DNA from: an uncultured Litoreibacter sp.
GTDB lineage: Bacteria; Pseudomonadota; Alphaproteobacteria; Rhodobacterales; Rhodobacteraceae
Assembly (NCBI GenBank): GCA_947493265.1
Contig: CANLQL010000003.1
Span: forward strand, 124,001-188,000
Reading direction: 5' to 3'
DNA: 64,000 nt
Below, one piece after another: positions 1-8,647 of this stretch (within the stretch, counting starts at the first letter, position 1; the number at the start of each line of letters is the position of its first letter). The notes under the pieces were generated by a model. The model was not told the DNA's origin. It saw only the letters and a program-made list of their open reading frames with translations, and made no database searches. Both the position numbers and the translations under genes were made by a program.

Positions 1-2
1 CG

Positions 3-971
3 TTCTTCTTTCCAATCGACGGATTTGACGCCCCGTTGGATTTGGGTTTTCTGCTGTTGCCGCGGTTTACGCTCTTGGCGTTTAGTGCGGCGCTTGATCC
101 TTTGCGAATTGCCAACCAGCTGGCGCAGAAGCCGCTGTATCGTTGGACCGTCTATTCCGAAACCGGCGGGCCTGTCAGCTCTTCCTCGGGGATGAGCATG
201 AGCGTCCATAACAATTTGGATGCTCTGCCAAAGGATATGCGTTTGCTCGTTTGTTCGGGCAATCAGGGCCTTACGGCCGCTAGCGACGCCACCCTGGCGC
301 GCATTCGCAAGCATGTCCGGTTTGGCGGGAAAGTCGGGGGGATCTGTACGGGTGCGGCCACGCTTGCCCGCGCAGGTCTTCTAGATAGCCGAACTTTCAC
401 AATGCATTGGGAAAACCAGCCGGGATTTCTGGAAAAGTTCCCGGAATTGGTCCCTTCCCCCAAACGATTTGAGATTGATGGTGATTTGTGGACCTGCGGA
501 GGCGGTGCGGCCGCAACCGAGATGATGCTTTCTATCATTCAACGTGACTTCGGGCGTGATTTTGCGATCGTGGTTTCTGACATGTGCCTCAATGGTGGCG
601 ATCTGGAACCCCGCACAGCGCAGCGATCTTCCTTGTCGCGCGCGCTAAACACACGGAATGCCAAGTTGGTGCAGGTCGTTCAGGCGATGTATCACAACAT
701 AGAAGAGCCTTTGGGCTTTGATGAGCTGAGCGAAATGACTGGCCTGTCCCGCCGACAGATAGAGAGGCATTTCAAACAGTTTTTGGGTGAAAGCCCGACG
801 GTGGTTTATCGAAATATCCGTCTGGACCGGGCCCGCGCCTTGATCGTCGAAACGGACATGACGGTGTCCGAAATTGCTGCCGCCTGTGGCTTCAATTCCA
901 CCTCGATTCTATCAATCCATTACCGGGAACGTTTCGGAACGTCCCCTTCAGCGCAGCAACACAAGAAATGA
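3..971 (+). CDS. GlxA-family AraC-type transcriptional regulator (5' end outside window)
   Basis: Two-domain regulator: an N-terminal DJ-1/PfpI-like amidotransferase-fold sensing domain (about residues 10-180) and a C-terminal AraC-type DNA-binding domain (about residues 215-305, with LSRRQIERHFKQ and the second helix around VSEIAAACGFNS). The reading frame is open to the left edge of the window and the residues before the first possible TTG start look like normal domain sequence, so the true start lies upstream. Members of this subfamily (GbdR, SouR, CdhR, ArgR) control catabolism of quaternary amines, sarcosine or arginine. The gene converges on a creatinase gene, so a role in creatine or sarcosine use is a reasonable inference but is not shown. 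The usual phenylalanine-rich end of the second AraC helix reads SILSIHYRERFG here, slightly unusual. Confidence 0.88.
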   Translation, partial: FFFPIDGFDAPLDLGFLLLPRFTLLAFSAALDPLRIANQLAQKPLYRWTVYSETGGPVSSSSGMSMSVHNNLDALPKDMRLLVCSGNQGLTAASDATLARIRKHVRFGGKVGGICTGAATLARAGLLDSRTFTMHWENQPGFLEKFPELVPSPKRFEIDGDLWTCGGGAAATEMMLSIIQRDFGRDFAIVVSDMCLNGGDLEPRTAQRSSLSRALNTRNAKLVQVVQAMYHNIEEPLGFDELSEMTGLSRRQIERHFKQFLGESPTVVYRNIRLDRARALIVETDMTVSEIAAACGFNSTSILSIHYRERFGTSPSAQQHKK

Positions 972-1010
972 CGTGAGCAGCCGAGACCGCTCACGTCTAT
1001 ACTTGCAGGG

Positions 1011-2213
1011 TTATCCGACAACGTTGAATTCTGGCCCATATGGATAGCCAGTGATATTCTCGTTGCCGTCTTCAGTGATGACCAGGATATCATGTTCGCG
1101 ATACCCGCCTGCCCCGGCTTGACCTTCCGGAATGGTCAGCATCGGCTCCATCGAGATCACCATGCCGGGTTCCAGAACCGTGTCGATGTCTTCGCGCAGC
1201 TCCAACCCTGCCTCACGCCCGTAGTAGTGGCTGAGCACGCCGAAGGAATGGCCGTATCCGAATGTGCGGTATTGCAGCAGGTCACGTTCCGCAAAGAAAT
1301 CGTTGATCTTGTGGGTGACCTCCGCACAGGACGCGCCCGGCTTGAGAATACCCATCCCGTATTCATGGGCGGCGACATTGGCTTCCCAGATTTTTAAGCT
1401 GGCGGGGTCTACTTCGTCGACAAACAGTGTGCGCTCCAGTGCGGTGTAATACCCCGAAATCATCGGAAACGCGTTCAGGCTAAGGATGTCGCCACGTTCC
1501 AAGACACGGCTTGTCACCGGATTATGTGCGCCATCTGTGTTGATACCTGACTGGAACCAAACCCAGGTATCCCGATATTCGGCATCCGGATACCGGCTTG
1601 CGATTTCCAGCTCCATGGCATCACGTCCGGCCATCGCTACATCTATTTCCCGCACACCTGCCTTGATGGCATCCCTGATGGCGTACCCACCCACATCTGC
1701 GGTGGCCGCACCTGCGCGGATCAGCGCGATCTCGGCGGTGGATTTATGCATGCGAAGGCGCATCGTCGTGGGGGCAATGTCGCGTGTTTCAGACGGTTTA
1801 AGAAACTCGTTCAGCGTCGCCATCTGGGCAACGGAAAGGTGATCGCCTTCATACCCGATCACTTTGCCCGATCCGGCCACAGAATGAACGGCCCGCCAAT
1901 AGTTGTTCCGTTGCCAGTCGGTATAGGTAATGTTGTCGCCGTATCCGCGCCGCCACGGTTGAGCTGCATCGATACCGGCACTCATCGTGACGCTTTCGGT
2001 GGCGGTCACGACTTGTGCATAGGGGCGACCAAAGGCGCAGTACAGGAAGCCAGAATAATACGCGATGTTGTGCATGGAGGTCAGCACGCAGGCATCGATC
2101 CCCATTTCAGCCATCTGCGTGCGCAGTTTTGTCAGGCGTGCTTCGTATTCTGCATCGGAAAAAGGAAGGGTCTTTTGACCCTGGTGAAAACGGTAGTGTT
2201 GTGGACGTTCCAT
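1011..2213 (-). CDS. creatinase (creatine amidinohydrolase)
   Basis: Hydrolyses creatine to sarcosine and urea in the cytoplasm. The 400-residue protein has the M24 'pita-bread' fold but is creatinase rather than aminopeptidase: the substrate-binding and catalytic residues known from the Pseudomonas putida enzyme (403 residues) are all present, as Phe61, Arg63, His230 (in NTDGAHNP), Glu260, Arg333, Glu356 and His374, and long stretches such as QYRTFGYGHSFG and SHYYGREAGLELRED match the family closely. The frame continues upstream, but the start chosen has AGGAG nine bases before it and begins where the family begins. It is divergent from an agmatine-deiminase-like gene and convergent with a GlxA regulator, suggesting a small guanidino-compound locus. 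No creatininase or sarcosine oxidase is visible in this window. Confidence 0.92.
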   Translation of the reverse strand: MERPQHYRFHQGQKTLPFSDAEYEARLTKLRTQMAEMGIDACVLTSMHNIAYYSGFLYCAFGRPYAQVVTATESVTMSAGIDAAQPWRRGYGDNITYTDWQRNNYWRAVHSVAGSGKVIGYEGDHLSVAQMATLNEFLKPSETRDIAPTTMRLRMHKSTAEIALIRAGAATADVGGYAIRDAIKAGVREIDVAMAGRDAMELEIASRYPDAEYRDTWVWFQSGINTDGAHNPVTSRVLERGDILSLNAFPMISGYYTALERTLFVDEVDPASLKIWEANVAAHEYGMGILKPGASCAEVTHKINDFFAERDLLQYRTFGYGHSFGVLSHYYGREAGLELREDIDTVLEPGMVISMEPMLTIPEGQAGAGGYREHDILVITEDGNENITGYPYGPEFNVVG

Positions 2214-2539
2214 CAAATCAACTCCTATCAAGCGCTTGTCGCTCGCAGGAAAGGACCTGAAATCCCCTCCATCGCTGCAACGACAAAGCAAGATCCCGGC
2301 GTTCAGGATGGTGAAAAAGGGGAGTGCACAAAGTGCTGGCGACGCCATCGCCAACCCCATCTGCTTACTGTCGCAGATACGGTGATCTCAGCTATCAATT
2401 GTGCGTCAATCAGTGTCGCTTTCTGAACATTAGAACGCTCGTCGACCCATGTAGAAATCTCGATCGGTGGGTTTTCCGAGATCTTTTTTCGAATTAACCT
2501 GATTGCACTGATATTTGGTAATTCGAAAGGGCTGGTCTC

Positions 2540-3610
2540 ATGAAGAGGCGTCGTATTCTGCAGGCTGGAGGAGCGTTTAGTTTGGTTGGTTTACCGTCGC
2601 ATCTGGCAGCGAATAGTCGGTCAGGTTTCTATGTTCCACCGGAAGAGGCACCGCATCAACGCACGTTTATGCAATGGCCCGTGAACCGGCGCGTGCACCC
2701 TGATCCGGTCTTCCTCGACCTCGCGCAGCAGACCATCGCTGATATTGCGAATGCGATCTCAGAATTTGAACCAGTGACGATGTTGGCCGCACAAGGCGAC
2801 CACACAAAAGCAAAGAAGAAACTGTCCGACAAGGTAGATCTTTGGGACATTCCCACCGAAGATCTATGGTGCCGCGACGCAGGTCCGATCTTTGTGGTGA
2901 ATGGAAAAGGCGATTTGGCCGTCAGCCATATTCAATTCAATGGCTGGGGAGAAAAACAGGTAAACCAACGAGATAGCCAAGTCGCTAGACGGGTTGCAGA
3001 GAGGCTGGGACTGGAGCTTTTACCGACAGGCTTGCGGGGCGAAGCGGGCGGCGTTGAACAAGACGGTCACGGTTTGCTGATCGCCCACGAAAGCAGTTGG
3101 GTGAATGACAACCGAAACCCTGGTTTGTCCCGCTCCGAGGTTGAAGCGCGACTGCTAGACGCCTATGGCGCAAATCGCATGATTTGGTCTGACGGCGTTT
3201 GGGGCGAAGACATCACGGATTATCATATCGACAGCCTCGCGCGTTTTACGGGTCGCAATCGGGTTCTCATCAACCTTCCTGATGCGCCGAATATGGATGA
3301 TCCGTTTCACATCGCGGCTTTAGATACATACGACCGTCTTGTCGCTGAGGGGTTGGAGGTCGGAGTCATACCAGAACCGCATCGTCGTCGGATCGATAGC
3401 ATCGACTTCGTCGCATCCTATGCCAATTACTACGTTTGCAATGGGGGAGTTATCGCAGCGCAGTTTGGGGATCGTGAAATCGACAAAATTGCCGTTGATG
3501 CATTGGCCCGCCACTACCCAGATCGCGAGATCGTAACGTTGAATGTTGATCCTTTGGGAGAAATGGGAGGCGGCATTCATTGCGCAACCCAGCAAATGCC
3601 TATGGCATAG
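2540..3610 (+). CDS. agmatine deiminase / peptidyl-arginine deiminase family protein, probably Tat-exported
   Basis: Guanidino-group hydrolase of the agmatine deiminase (PPAD) family, 356 residues. Family landmarks are AGGVEQDGHG, the histidine in DITDYHIDSLARF and the C-terminal nucleophile Cys348 in GGGIHCATQQ; agmatine deiminases convert agmatine to N-carbamoylputrescine and ammonia. The N-terminus (MKRRRILQAGGAFSLVG) looks like a twin-arginine signal, so unlike typical cytoplasmic AguA this copy may act in the periplasm, perhaps on another guanidino substrate. It is transcribed away from the creatinase gene, with an AT-rich intergenic region between them. I infer guanidino-compound scavenging; the exact substrate is unknown. 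Confidence 0.83.
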   Translation: MKRRRILQAGGAFSLVGLPSHLAANSRSGFYVPPEEAPHQRTFMQWPVNRRVHPDPVFLDLAQQTIADIANAISEFEPVTMLAAQGDHTKAKKKLSDKVDLWDIPTEDLWCRDAGPIFVVNGKGDLAVSHIQFNGWGEKQVNQRDSQVARRVAERLGLELLPTGLRGEAGGVEQDGHGLLIAHESSWVNDNRNPGLSRSEVEARLLDAYGANRMIWSDGVWGEDITDYHIDSLARFTGRNRVLINLPDAPNMDDPFHIAALDTYDRLVAEGLEVGVIPEPHRRRIDSIDFVASYANYYVCNGGVIAAQFGDREIDKIAVDALARHYPDREIVTLNVDPLGEMGGGIHCATQQMPMA

Positions 3611-3633
3611 AGCGACCCTTACATCCTTCACAT

Positions 3634-4857
3634 TTAGGATTTCAGATCCTTCGGGCGGATATCGTGTCTGGCAAGCCTGTCATACATGGTTTTACGGGCC
3701 AGTTTCAGATCTTTCGCAGCAAGCGACGCTTTCCAATGGTTGCGTCGCAGTGCCTCCGACAGGACGGATTTTTCGAAGGCGTCCATTTGTTCAGACAGTC
3801 CCATTTTCATTGCATCGTTCTGCTGTGTCTTGGACTGGTTGCCCAGCACATAGGACCGCGCGAATGAGCGCAATTCGGGAAGGTTTCCCTGCCATGTCGC
3901 TTTTGCAATCTCTGAGAATGTTGTCTGAGCAATCGTCGGCATATCAATGTTGAGGTCGCGTGCGACCTGTCGTGTCAGGCTTTCAAAGATTGCAGGCAGA
4001 TCTGCGGACCGTTGAAAGAGGCTTGGGATTTGCACCTCCACCGGATTGATATGCACAAGGATCGCGCGGATGCCCTCGGCCAACCCAGCGAAGCTGCGTG
4101 TTGAGGTCATCAGAACCCGCAAGTCTGCCGCGGCTGAGGTCCGTTCCATCAGCGAGCTCAGGTCTTCCGAGGACGCATCGTCGATGTTTTTCAACACAAG
4201 GCAGGTGTTTCTTGGAAGCTGCAGCTTGGCAATTTGATCTGCGATGGCGGGGTCTTTGAAATTGATGCCCTCATTGTGATCTGACAGCGGCGAGATGACT
4301 TGCAGCGTATGGGCGGCCAAACGTTTTCCAACGCCGGTCTCCCCAACAAGCATCAGGTTTACCTGCAAGGGGGCGAGCCTGCGTAAATCGGCGCGCAGCT
4401 TGCGGGATACGACGCTTTGGCCCGGGAAATTTAAAGCAGCGATGTCGCTGCGTTCCAATTGCCGTTCAAGCTGTCGCGATTGCAGGATCAGGCTGCGATG
4501 GGCCATCGCGGCGCGCAAGGTTTTCAGCAGTTGTTCTGTCCCGCAGGGTTTTTCGAGGAAATCAAACGCACCATTTTGCAGGGCGCGCACGGCCATGGGC
4601 ACGTCGGCCTCCCCCGTGAGCAAGATAACCGGCAGGTCGGGATCAACCGCCTGCGCCTTCTTCAACACCTCAAACCCATCATAGCGCGGCATCCTGATAT
4701 CACTGAGGATCACACCGGTGAAATTGGCACGGATCGCGCGTTTGGCTTGCTCAAACCCATTGGCCTGCAGAACCGTGATATCCTCTAACTCCAGAGTTTG
4801 GGTCAGTGATCTGCGCAGGGCATCATCATCTTCGATCAGCAAAACCTTGGCGGTCAT
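3634..4857 (-). CDS. dctD: DctD-type response regulator with degenerate AAA+ domain
   Basis: Response regulator of the C4-dicarboxylate two-component system. Receiver domain at residues 4-120 with phosphoacceptor Asp53 (LSDIRMP); central AAA+ remnant at about 140-330; Fis-type helix-turn-helix at about 370-400. Walker A survives (GETGVGK, 172-178) but the segment that should carry the sigma-54-contacting GAFTGA loop is missing, and Walker B reads LVLKNIDD instead of the usual LFLDEI. ATPase-driven sigma-54 activation is therefore unlikely; a sigma-70-type mechanism, as described for Rhodobacter capsulatus NtrC, is the best analogy. The start codon overlaps the dctB stop as ATGA, so the two are translationally coupled. 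Confidence 0.88.
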   Translation of the reverse strand: MTAKVLLIEDDDALRRSLTQTLELEDITVLQANGFEQAKRAIRANFTGVILSDIRMPRYDGFEVLKKAQAVDPDLPVILLTGEADVPMAVRALQNGAFDFLEKPCGTEQLLKTLRAAMAHRSLILQSRQLERQLERSDIAALNFPGQSVVSRKLRADLRRLAPLQVNLMLVGETGVGKRLAAHTLQVISPLSDHNEGINFKDPAIADQIAKLQLPRNTCLVLKNIDDASSEDLSSLMERTSAAADLRVLMTSTRSFAGLAEGIRAILVHINPVEVQIPSLFQRSADLPAIFESLTRQVARDLNIDMPTIAQTTFSEIAKATWQGNLPELRSFARSYVLGNQSKTQQNDAMKMGLSEQMDAFEKSVLSEALRRNHWKASLAAKDLKLARKTMYDRLARHDIRPKDLKS

Positions 4858-6605
4858 TCTGTGCCCTCCGCCAGAGGCAATTCGATTGTGAAGATCGCGC
4901 CGCCTTCCGGAGCGTTCCGGCAGGTCAGACTGCCAGCGAAACTGCCGATGATCCCGTGGGAGATCGACAAACCAAGCCCCATTCCGTTGGCTTTCCCGAC
5001 ATCCTTGGTTGAAAAGAACGGCTCAAAGACCTTTTCCGGGTCGCTGATCCCTGCCCCGGTGTCGGCAATGTCCAGCACGGCTTTTTCTGTATCGGCCCGA
5101 AGCGCGAAGCTGAGCCTTTTCGGATCGCTATTTTCCATTGCGTCAATGGCGTTGTTGATGATGTTTACCAAGACCTGCTGCAAGCGCACTTTGCCAGCCA
5201 TCACGATGACAGGCGCGTCGGGCTCGTGGCGGCTTAGGGTGATGCCATCTTGGCGCAGACGGGTTTCGGCCAGAGACAGCGCCACATCCAGCGCTTCGAC
5301 AAAATCCACGGGCCGGATTTCCTGTTCCTCATTTCGGGCGAAGGCGCGCAGGGAACGGATGATCCTGTCGATCCTGTGCACCTGCTCTTCGAGAAACGAG
5401 AAGTTTTCCGACGCGCGCTCCGTGTCACCTTTGCGCAAGAATTTGCGGCCATTTTCCGCATAGTTTTGCATCGCTGCAAGAGGCTGGTTTAACTCGTGAC
5501 TGACGCCTGCCGACATTTCCCCCAAAGCGGTCAAACGCCCGGCTGCGATCAGTTGTTTCTGGGTTTCGCGCAGTTGGGCCGTGCGGCGTTCAACCCGGTC
5601 CTCAAGTTGTTCATTCAGGGCCGCTTCCTGTGACAGCCGCGCCGATAGTGCTTTTCGCCGTTGCTGAGTCAGCCGAATTGTCAAACCGATCAGCAAAAGA
5701 CTGACTGCGCTCAGAAGTGCTGACAATCGGGCCTGGTTTAGCGCCGGGCTGATGTCTTGGAAAATACTTGCCTGAAACGCCACACGCGGCAGGTATTTCG
5801 TCAGCACCAAGACGGAGTTCGGCAGCACATCACTTTCAATATTGCGCCAAACTTCAAAGCCGAACCAGTCACGCACCTCATAACCGAAAAACGGCTTGAG
5901 CCCGTCTGTAGAGAATTCCACCGGGCGGTCAAAAGGTGCTTTCAGGGACAGGTTTTGCAACATCGCCAATTCAGGTCGGTTGGACACAAAGGCGACGCCT
6001 GCCTGGTCGAAATAGGCGACGGGTTCCTGTGCGAAGGACCATTCCAGTTCCAAGTAGGATACGCGGACAGAGGCAATGATGGCGCCGACCACCGGCCCTG
6101 TCGGGCTGAAAATCGCCTTGGAGAAGTATAAGCGGCGCGGTTCCGACCCGTCCTCCAGACCATGTGACCAGCCTAATGCCCCGCTGAGCGCGACATTCAC
6201 ATAGTCGAACTTGTCCAATTTGGTTCCGACAAGATCGCTGCCAGCGTCATCTGCGGCATGCGACGTCGCTGTGATCGTGCCGGTCTCATCCACCAATGAC
6301 AGGCTTTGCGCACCAGAAGACAAGGCATAGAACAACAGCAATTCAGAGATGTCTTCGGTCGTCTCAGTGATCAGGTTGTTTCGAATGATCGGATGGCGCG
6401 AGAGCGTGTTAACCAACTGCTGATACCGCGCGGTTTGACTGAGGAAGCGGTCATTGGATTGTGCCAACCGGGCCTCGGCGGTGCGGTGCAGTTGGCTAAG
6501 CCCAAATTGCAAGATGACCAGATACACAACCAGCGTGATGGCGGCTGACACCATCAGGAAACCGATCGTCCGAAGGTAGGGAAATGGATTGGTGGTGGTG
6601 GCCAT
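4854..6605 (-). CDS. dctB: DctB-type C4-dicarboxylate sensor histidine kinase
   Basis: Membrane sensor kinase, 583 residues from the chosen start. It has a transmembrane helix at about 13-33, a periplasmic double-PAS-like sensor region at about 35-290, a second transmembrane helix at about 293-313, a coiled coil (318-350), a HisKA domain with His370 in GVSHELNQPLAAM, and an HATPase domain with NIINNAIDAMEN, DTGAGI and GMGLGLSIS. The start is the ATG of MATTTNPF, preceded by AGGA; the longer frame upstream encodes nothing family-like and would run through the dyads between dctB and dctP. It is coupled to dctD and divergent from dctP, the standard arrangement for sensing dicarboxylates and controlling the transporter. 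Confidence 0.92.
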   Translation of the reverse strand: MATTTNPFPYLRTIGFLMVSAAITLVVYLVILQFGLSQLHRTAEARLAQSNDRFLSQTARYQQLVNTLSRHPIIRNNLITETTEDISELLLFYALSSGAQSLSLVDETGTITATSHAADDAGSDLVGTKLDKFDYVNVALSGALGWSHGLEDGSEPRRLYFSKAIFSPTGPVVGAIIASVRVSYLELEWSFAQEPVAYFDQAGVAFVSNRPELAMLQNLSLKAPFDRPVEFSTDGLKPFFGYEVRDWFGFEVWRNIESDVLPNSVLVLTKYLPRVAFQASIFQDISPALNQARLSALLSAVSLLLIGLTIRLTQQRRKALSARLSQEAALNEQLEDRVERRTAQLRETQKQLIAAGRLTALGEMSAGVSHELNQPLAAMQNYAENGRKFLRKGDTERASENFSFLEEQVHRIDRIIRSLRAFARNEEQEIRPVDFVEALDVALSLAETRLRQDGITLSRHEPDAPVIVMAGKVRLQQVLVNIINNAIDAMENSDPKRLSFALRADTEKAVLDIADTGAGISDPEKVFEPFFSTKDVGKANGMGLGLSISHGIIGSFAGSLTCRNAPEGGAIFTIELPLAEGTE

Positions 6606-6612
6606 CTGGTCC

Positions 6613-6684
6613 TGTGCACAAAACTCTTCGCACAGTATTTGGGAGGCGGAAAACCCACAAGAAGAATGTGCGGATTTTCGCACA
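6613..6684. promoter_or_regulatory. TGTGCG...CGCACA dyads between dctB and dctP, candidate DctD operators
   Basis: One perfect 18-bp dyad, TGTGCG-GATTTT-CGCACA, lies at 6667-6684, and a looser one with TGTGCa and CGCACA arms 10 bases apart lies at 6613-6634, just upstream of the dctB start. Similar TGTGCG/CGCACA dyads are recalled as DctD-type upstream sites in other proteobacteria (from memory, not searched). The perfect dyad is about 150 bases before dctP, so it could serve both divergent units. No sigma-54 promoter with correct GG-N10-GC spacing was seen downstream. Confidence 0.6.
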
Positions 6685-6831
6685 TTTGCGTTCGTGGAAG
6701 TTGGGAAGCGTTCTACGCATCTGTTTTCAAACGGTTTTAAATTTCTCATAAAAACTTGTTGTATCGAAACCTGCGGTCGTTTGTGTTACTGGTACAAAGG
6801 GCCAATACCTGGCCATTTTTGGGAGGAAAAT

Positions 6832-7836
6832 ATGCATACAGTATTCAAAGCAGGCGTCATTGCGGCGCTTTGTGTTCTGCCGGGCGTGGCATCTGCCGCT
6901 TGTGACGCAGGTGAAGTCGTCATCAAATTCAGCCACGTGACAAACACAGACAAACACCCCAAGGGGATCGCAGCTACATTGCTGGAGCAGCGCGTGAACG
7001 ACGAAATGCAAGGCTCCGCCTGCATGGAAGTGTTCCCGAACTCCACGCTCTACACTGATGAAAAAGCACTGGAAGCGCTGCTTGCCGGTGAGATCCAATT
7101 GGCGGCACCTTCGCTGTCCCTGTTCGAGCCGTTTACAAAAAAATACCGGATCTTCGATCTGCCCTTCATGTTCAAGAACATTGCTGCGGTTGACGCGTTC
7201 CAAGCCTCTGAGGCGGGTCAGGCCATGAAAGACGCGATGCAGCGTCGTGGTCTGCAAGGTCTTCAGTTCTGGCATAATGGTATGAAGCAGATGTCTGCCT
7301 CGAAGCCACTTTTGTTGCCGACAGATGCGGAAGGTCTGAAGTTCCGCGTACAGCCGTCTGACGTGCTTGTGGCACAAATGGAAGCCATCGGCGGCGCACC
7401 GCAGAAAATGGCATTTGCCGAGGTCTACGGCGCGTTGCAGCAGGGCGTTGTGGATGGTCAGGAAAACACCTGGTCCAACATCTACGGCCGTAAGTTCTTT
7501 GAGGTCCAAGACGGTGTAACCGAAACCAACCACGGCATCATCGACTATCTGGTCGTTGCCAATGTGGATTGGCTGGACGGTCTGGACGCAGGTGTTCGGG
7601 ATCAATTCCTGACAATCCTGGCGGAAGTCACCGAAGCCCGGAACGCTGAATCCACCAAAGTAAACGAAAGCGCAAAAGAAGCGATCGTTGCCGCAGGTGG
7701 TGTTGTGCGTCAGCTGGATGCCGACCAACGCGCGGCATGGGTTGAAGCCATGAAGCCGGTCTGGACCCAGTTCGAAGGTGATGTTGGCGCAGAAAACATC
7801 GAAGCCGCACAGGCGATCAACGCAGCAACCAACTAA
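6832..7836 (+). CDS. dctP: TRAP transporter periplasmic substrate-binding protein, DctP family
   Basis: Periplasmic solute receptor of a tripartite ATP-independent transporter, 334 residues. The signal peptide (hydrophobic core GVIAALCVLPGVASA) is followed by a mature protein starting ACDAGEVV. The body has the family signature around KFRVQPSDVLVAQMEAIGG, where the conserved Arg pairs with the substrate carboxylate, and YGALQQGVVDGQENTWSNI. The start codon follows GGGAGGAAAAT; the frame extends upstream only through non-family sequence. The adjacent dctBD genes indicate a C4-dicarboxylate such as succinate, malate or fumarate as substrate. A hairpin between this gene and dctQ probably lets the receptor be made in excess of the membrane parts. 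Confidence 0.94.
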   Translation: MHTVFKAGVIAALCVLPGVASAACDAGEVVIKFSHVTNTDKHPKGIAATLLEQRVNDEMQGSACMEVFPNSTLYTDEKALEALLAGEIQLAAPSLSLFEPFTKKYRIFDLPFMFKNIAAVDAFQASEAGQAMKDAMQRRGLQGLQFWHNGMKQMSASKPLLLPTDAEGLKFRVQPSDVLVAQMEAIGGAPQKMAFAEVYGALQQGVVDGQENTWSNIYGRKFFEVQDGVTETNHGIIDYLVVANVDWLDGLDAGVRDQFLTILAEVTEARNAESTKVNESAKEAIVAAGGVVRQLDADQRAAWVEAMKPVWTQFEGDVGAENIEAAQAINAATN

Positions 7837-7861
7837 CACTCACGGTTCTTGCGATACAGCG

Positions 7862-7886
7862 GGCCCGGCCGTTTAACCGCCGGGCC
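7862..7886 (+). terminator. hairpin between dctP and dctQ (partial terminator or mRNA stabiliser)
   Basis: GGCCCGGC and GCCGGGCC form a perfect 8-bp GC-rich stem around a 9-base loop, followed only by TTTGCTT. The weak U-tract suggests attenuation or 3'-end protection of the dctP message rather than complete termination. Confidence 0.65.
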
Positions 7887-7981
7887 TTTGCTTAGAATGG
7901 CTGTGCCGACACTTGTGTGATCATCGGTCTCGGCGCAGGCTTTTCTGACAGACGGCATTTTATGGGAATTCGGGGGGCATC

Positions 7982-8644
7982 ATGACAGATGATACAAGCT
8001 GGAGCGACGCGTTGGAAGAAACGCTGATCGCGACCATTCTGGGGATCATGACGATCATTACATTCGCCAACGTCGTGACCCGTTACGTGTTCAACTTCAA
8101 TATTCTCTGGGCGCTGGAAGTCACGGTTTTCCTGTTTGCCTGGCTGGTTATTCTAGGCGCCTCCTACGCGCTGAAAAAGACGGCACATCTGGGTGTCGAT
8201 GCGATTGTTAACCTCGTCTCCCCACCGGTGCGTCGGATCCTTGGGTTGATGGCAGGGTCTGCGGTTTTGCTGTTTTCCATGATGATGTTCAAAGGGGCTT
8301 GGGACTTCTGGGCCAATTTCGGAGAGCTACCAGCAACCACGGGCCGTTGGTTCCCGACAGGGCTGGAAGACAAGTTCCGCGGCAAGGGCTGGTACGAAAC
8401 GACCAGCACGCCAATCCCCGATTTCATGCGCTTCCTTGAGGGGTGGTTCAACGAGGGCGAAACCTACGAAAAGATGCCGCGCGTGGTTCCCTATCTTGTG
8501 CTGCCACTTGGCATGGGCCTTTTGTTTTTTCGGGCTATTCAGGTCGTCTGGCGCCTTTGGAAGGGCGAGATCGAGATGCTGATCGTCAGCCACGAAGCCG
8601 AAGAAGACGTCAAAGACGCCGCAACGCAACTGAAGGACCTCTAA
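7982..8644 (+). CDS. dctQ: TRAP transporter small membrane subunit, DctQ family
   Basis: Four-helix membrane subunit of the dicarboxylate TRAP transporter, 220 residues. Membrane segments lie at about 14-34, 45-63, 86-106 and 170-190. The family motif region NVVTRYVFNFNILWALEVTVFLFAWLVILGAS is clear (family residue order, helices 1-2). An insertion of about 60 hydrophilic residues between helices 3 and 4 makes it longer than typical DctQ (about 160-190); such inserts occur in DctQ of marine alphaproteobacteria, as far as I recall. The gene sits three bases before dctM. Confidence 0.9.
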   Translation: MTDDTSWSDALEETLIATILGIMTIITFANVVTRYVFNFNILWALEVTVFLFAWLVILGASYALKKTAHLGVDAIVNLVSPPVRRILGLMAGSAVLLFSMMMFKGAWDFWANFGELPATTGRWFPTGLEDKFRGKGWYETTSTPIPDFMRFLEGWFNEGETYEKMPRVVPYLVLPLGMGLLFFRAIQVVWRLWKGEIEMLIVSHEAEEDVKDAATQLKDL

Positions 8645-8647
8645 GCC

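Noticed and set aside
2015-2426. plus-strand frames over the creatinase start and upstream region
   Set aside because: They oppose the well-conserved creatinase and have no supporting signals.
6740-6831. sigma-54 promoter before dctP (CTGGTAC...GGGCC)
   Set aside because: GG and GC elements are 8 rather than 10 bases apart, and the DctD present lacks the sigma-54 contact loop.
6727-7839. 370-codon open frame antisense to dctP
   Set aside because: Cys/His-rich low-complexity translation with no family resemblance; it mirrors dctP codons and has no ribosome-binding site.
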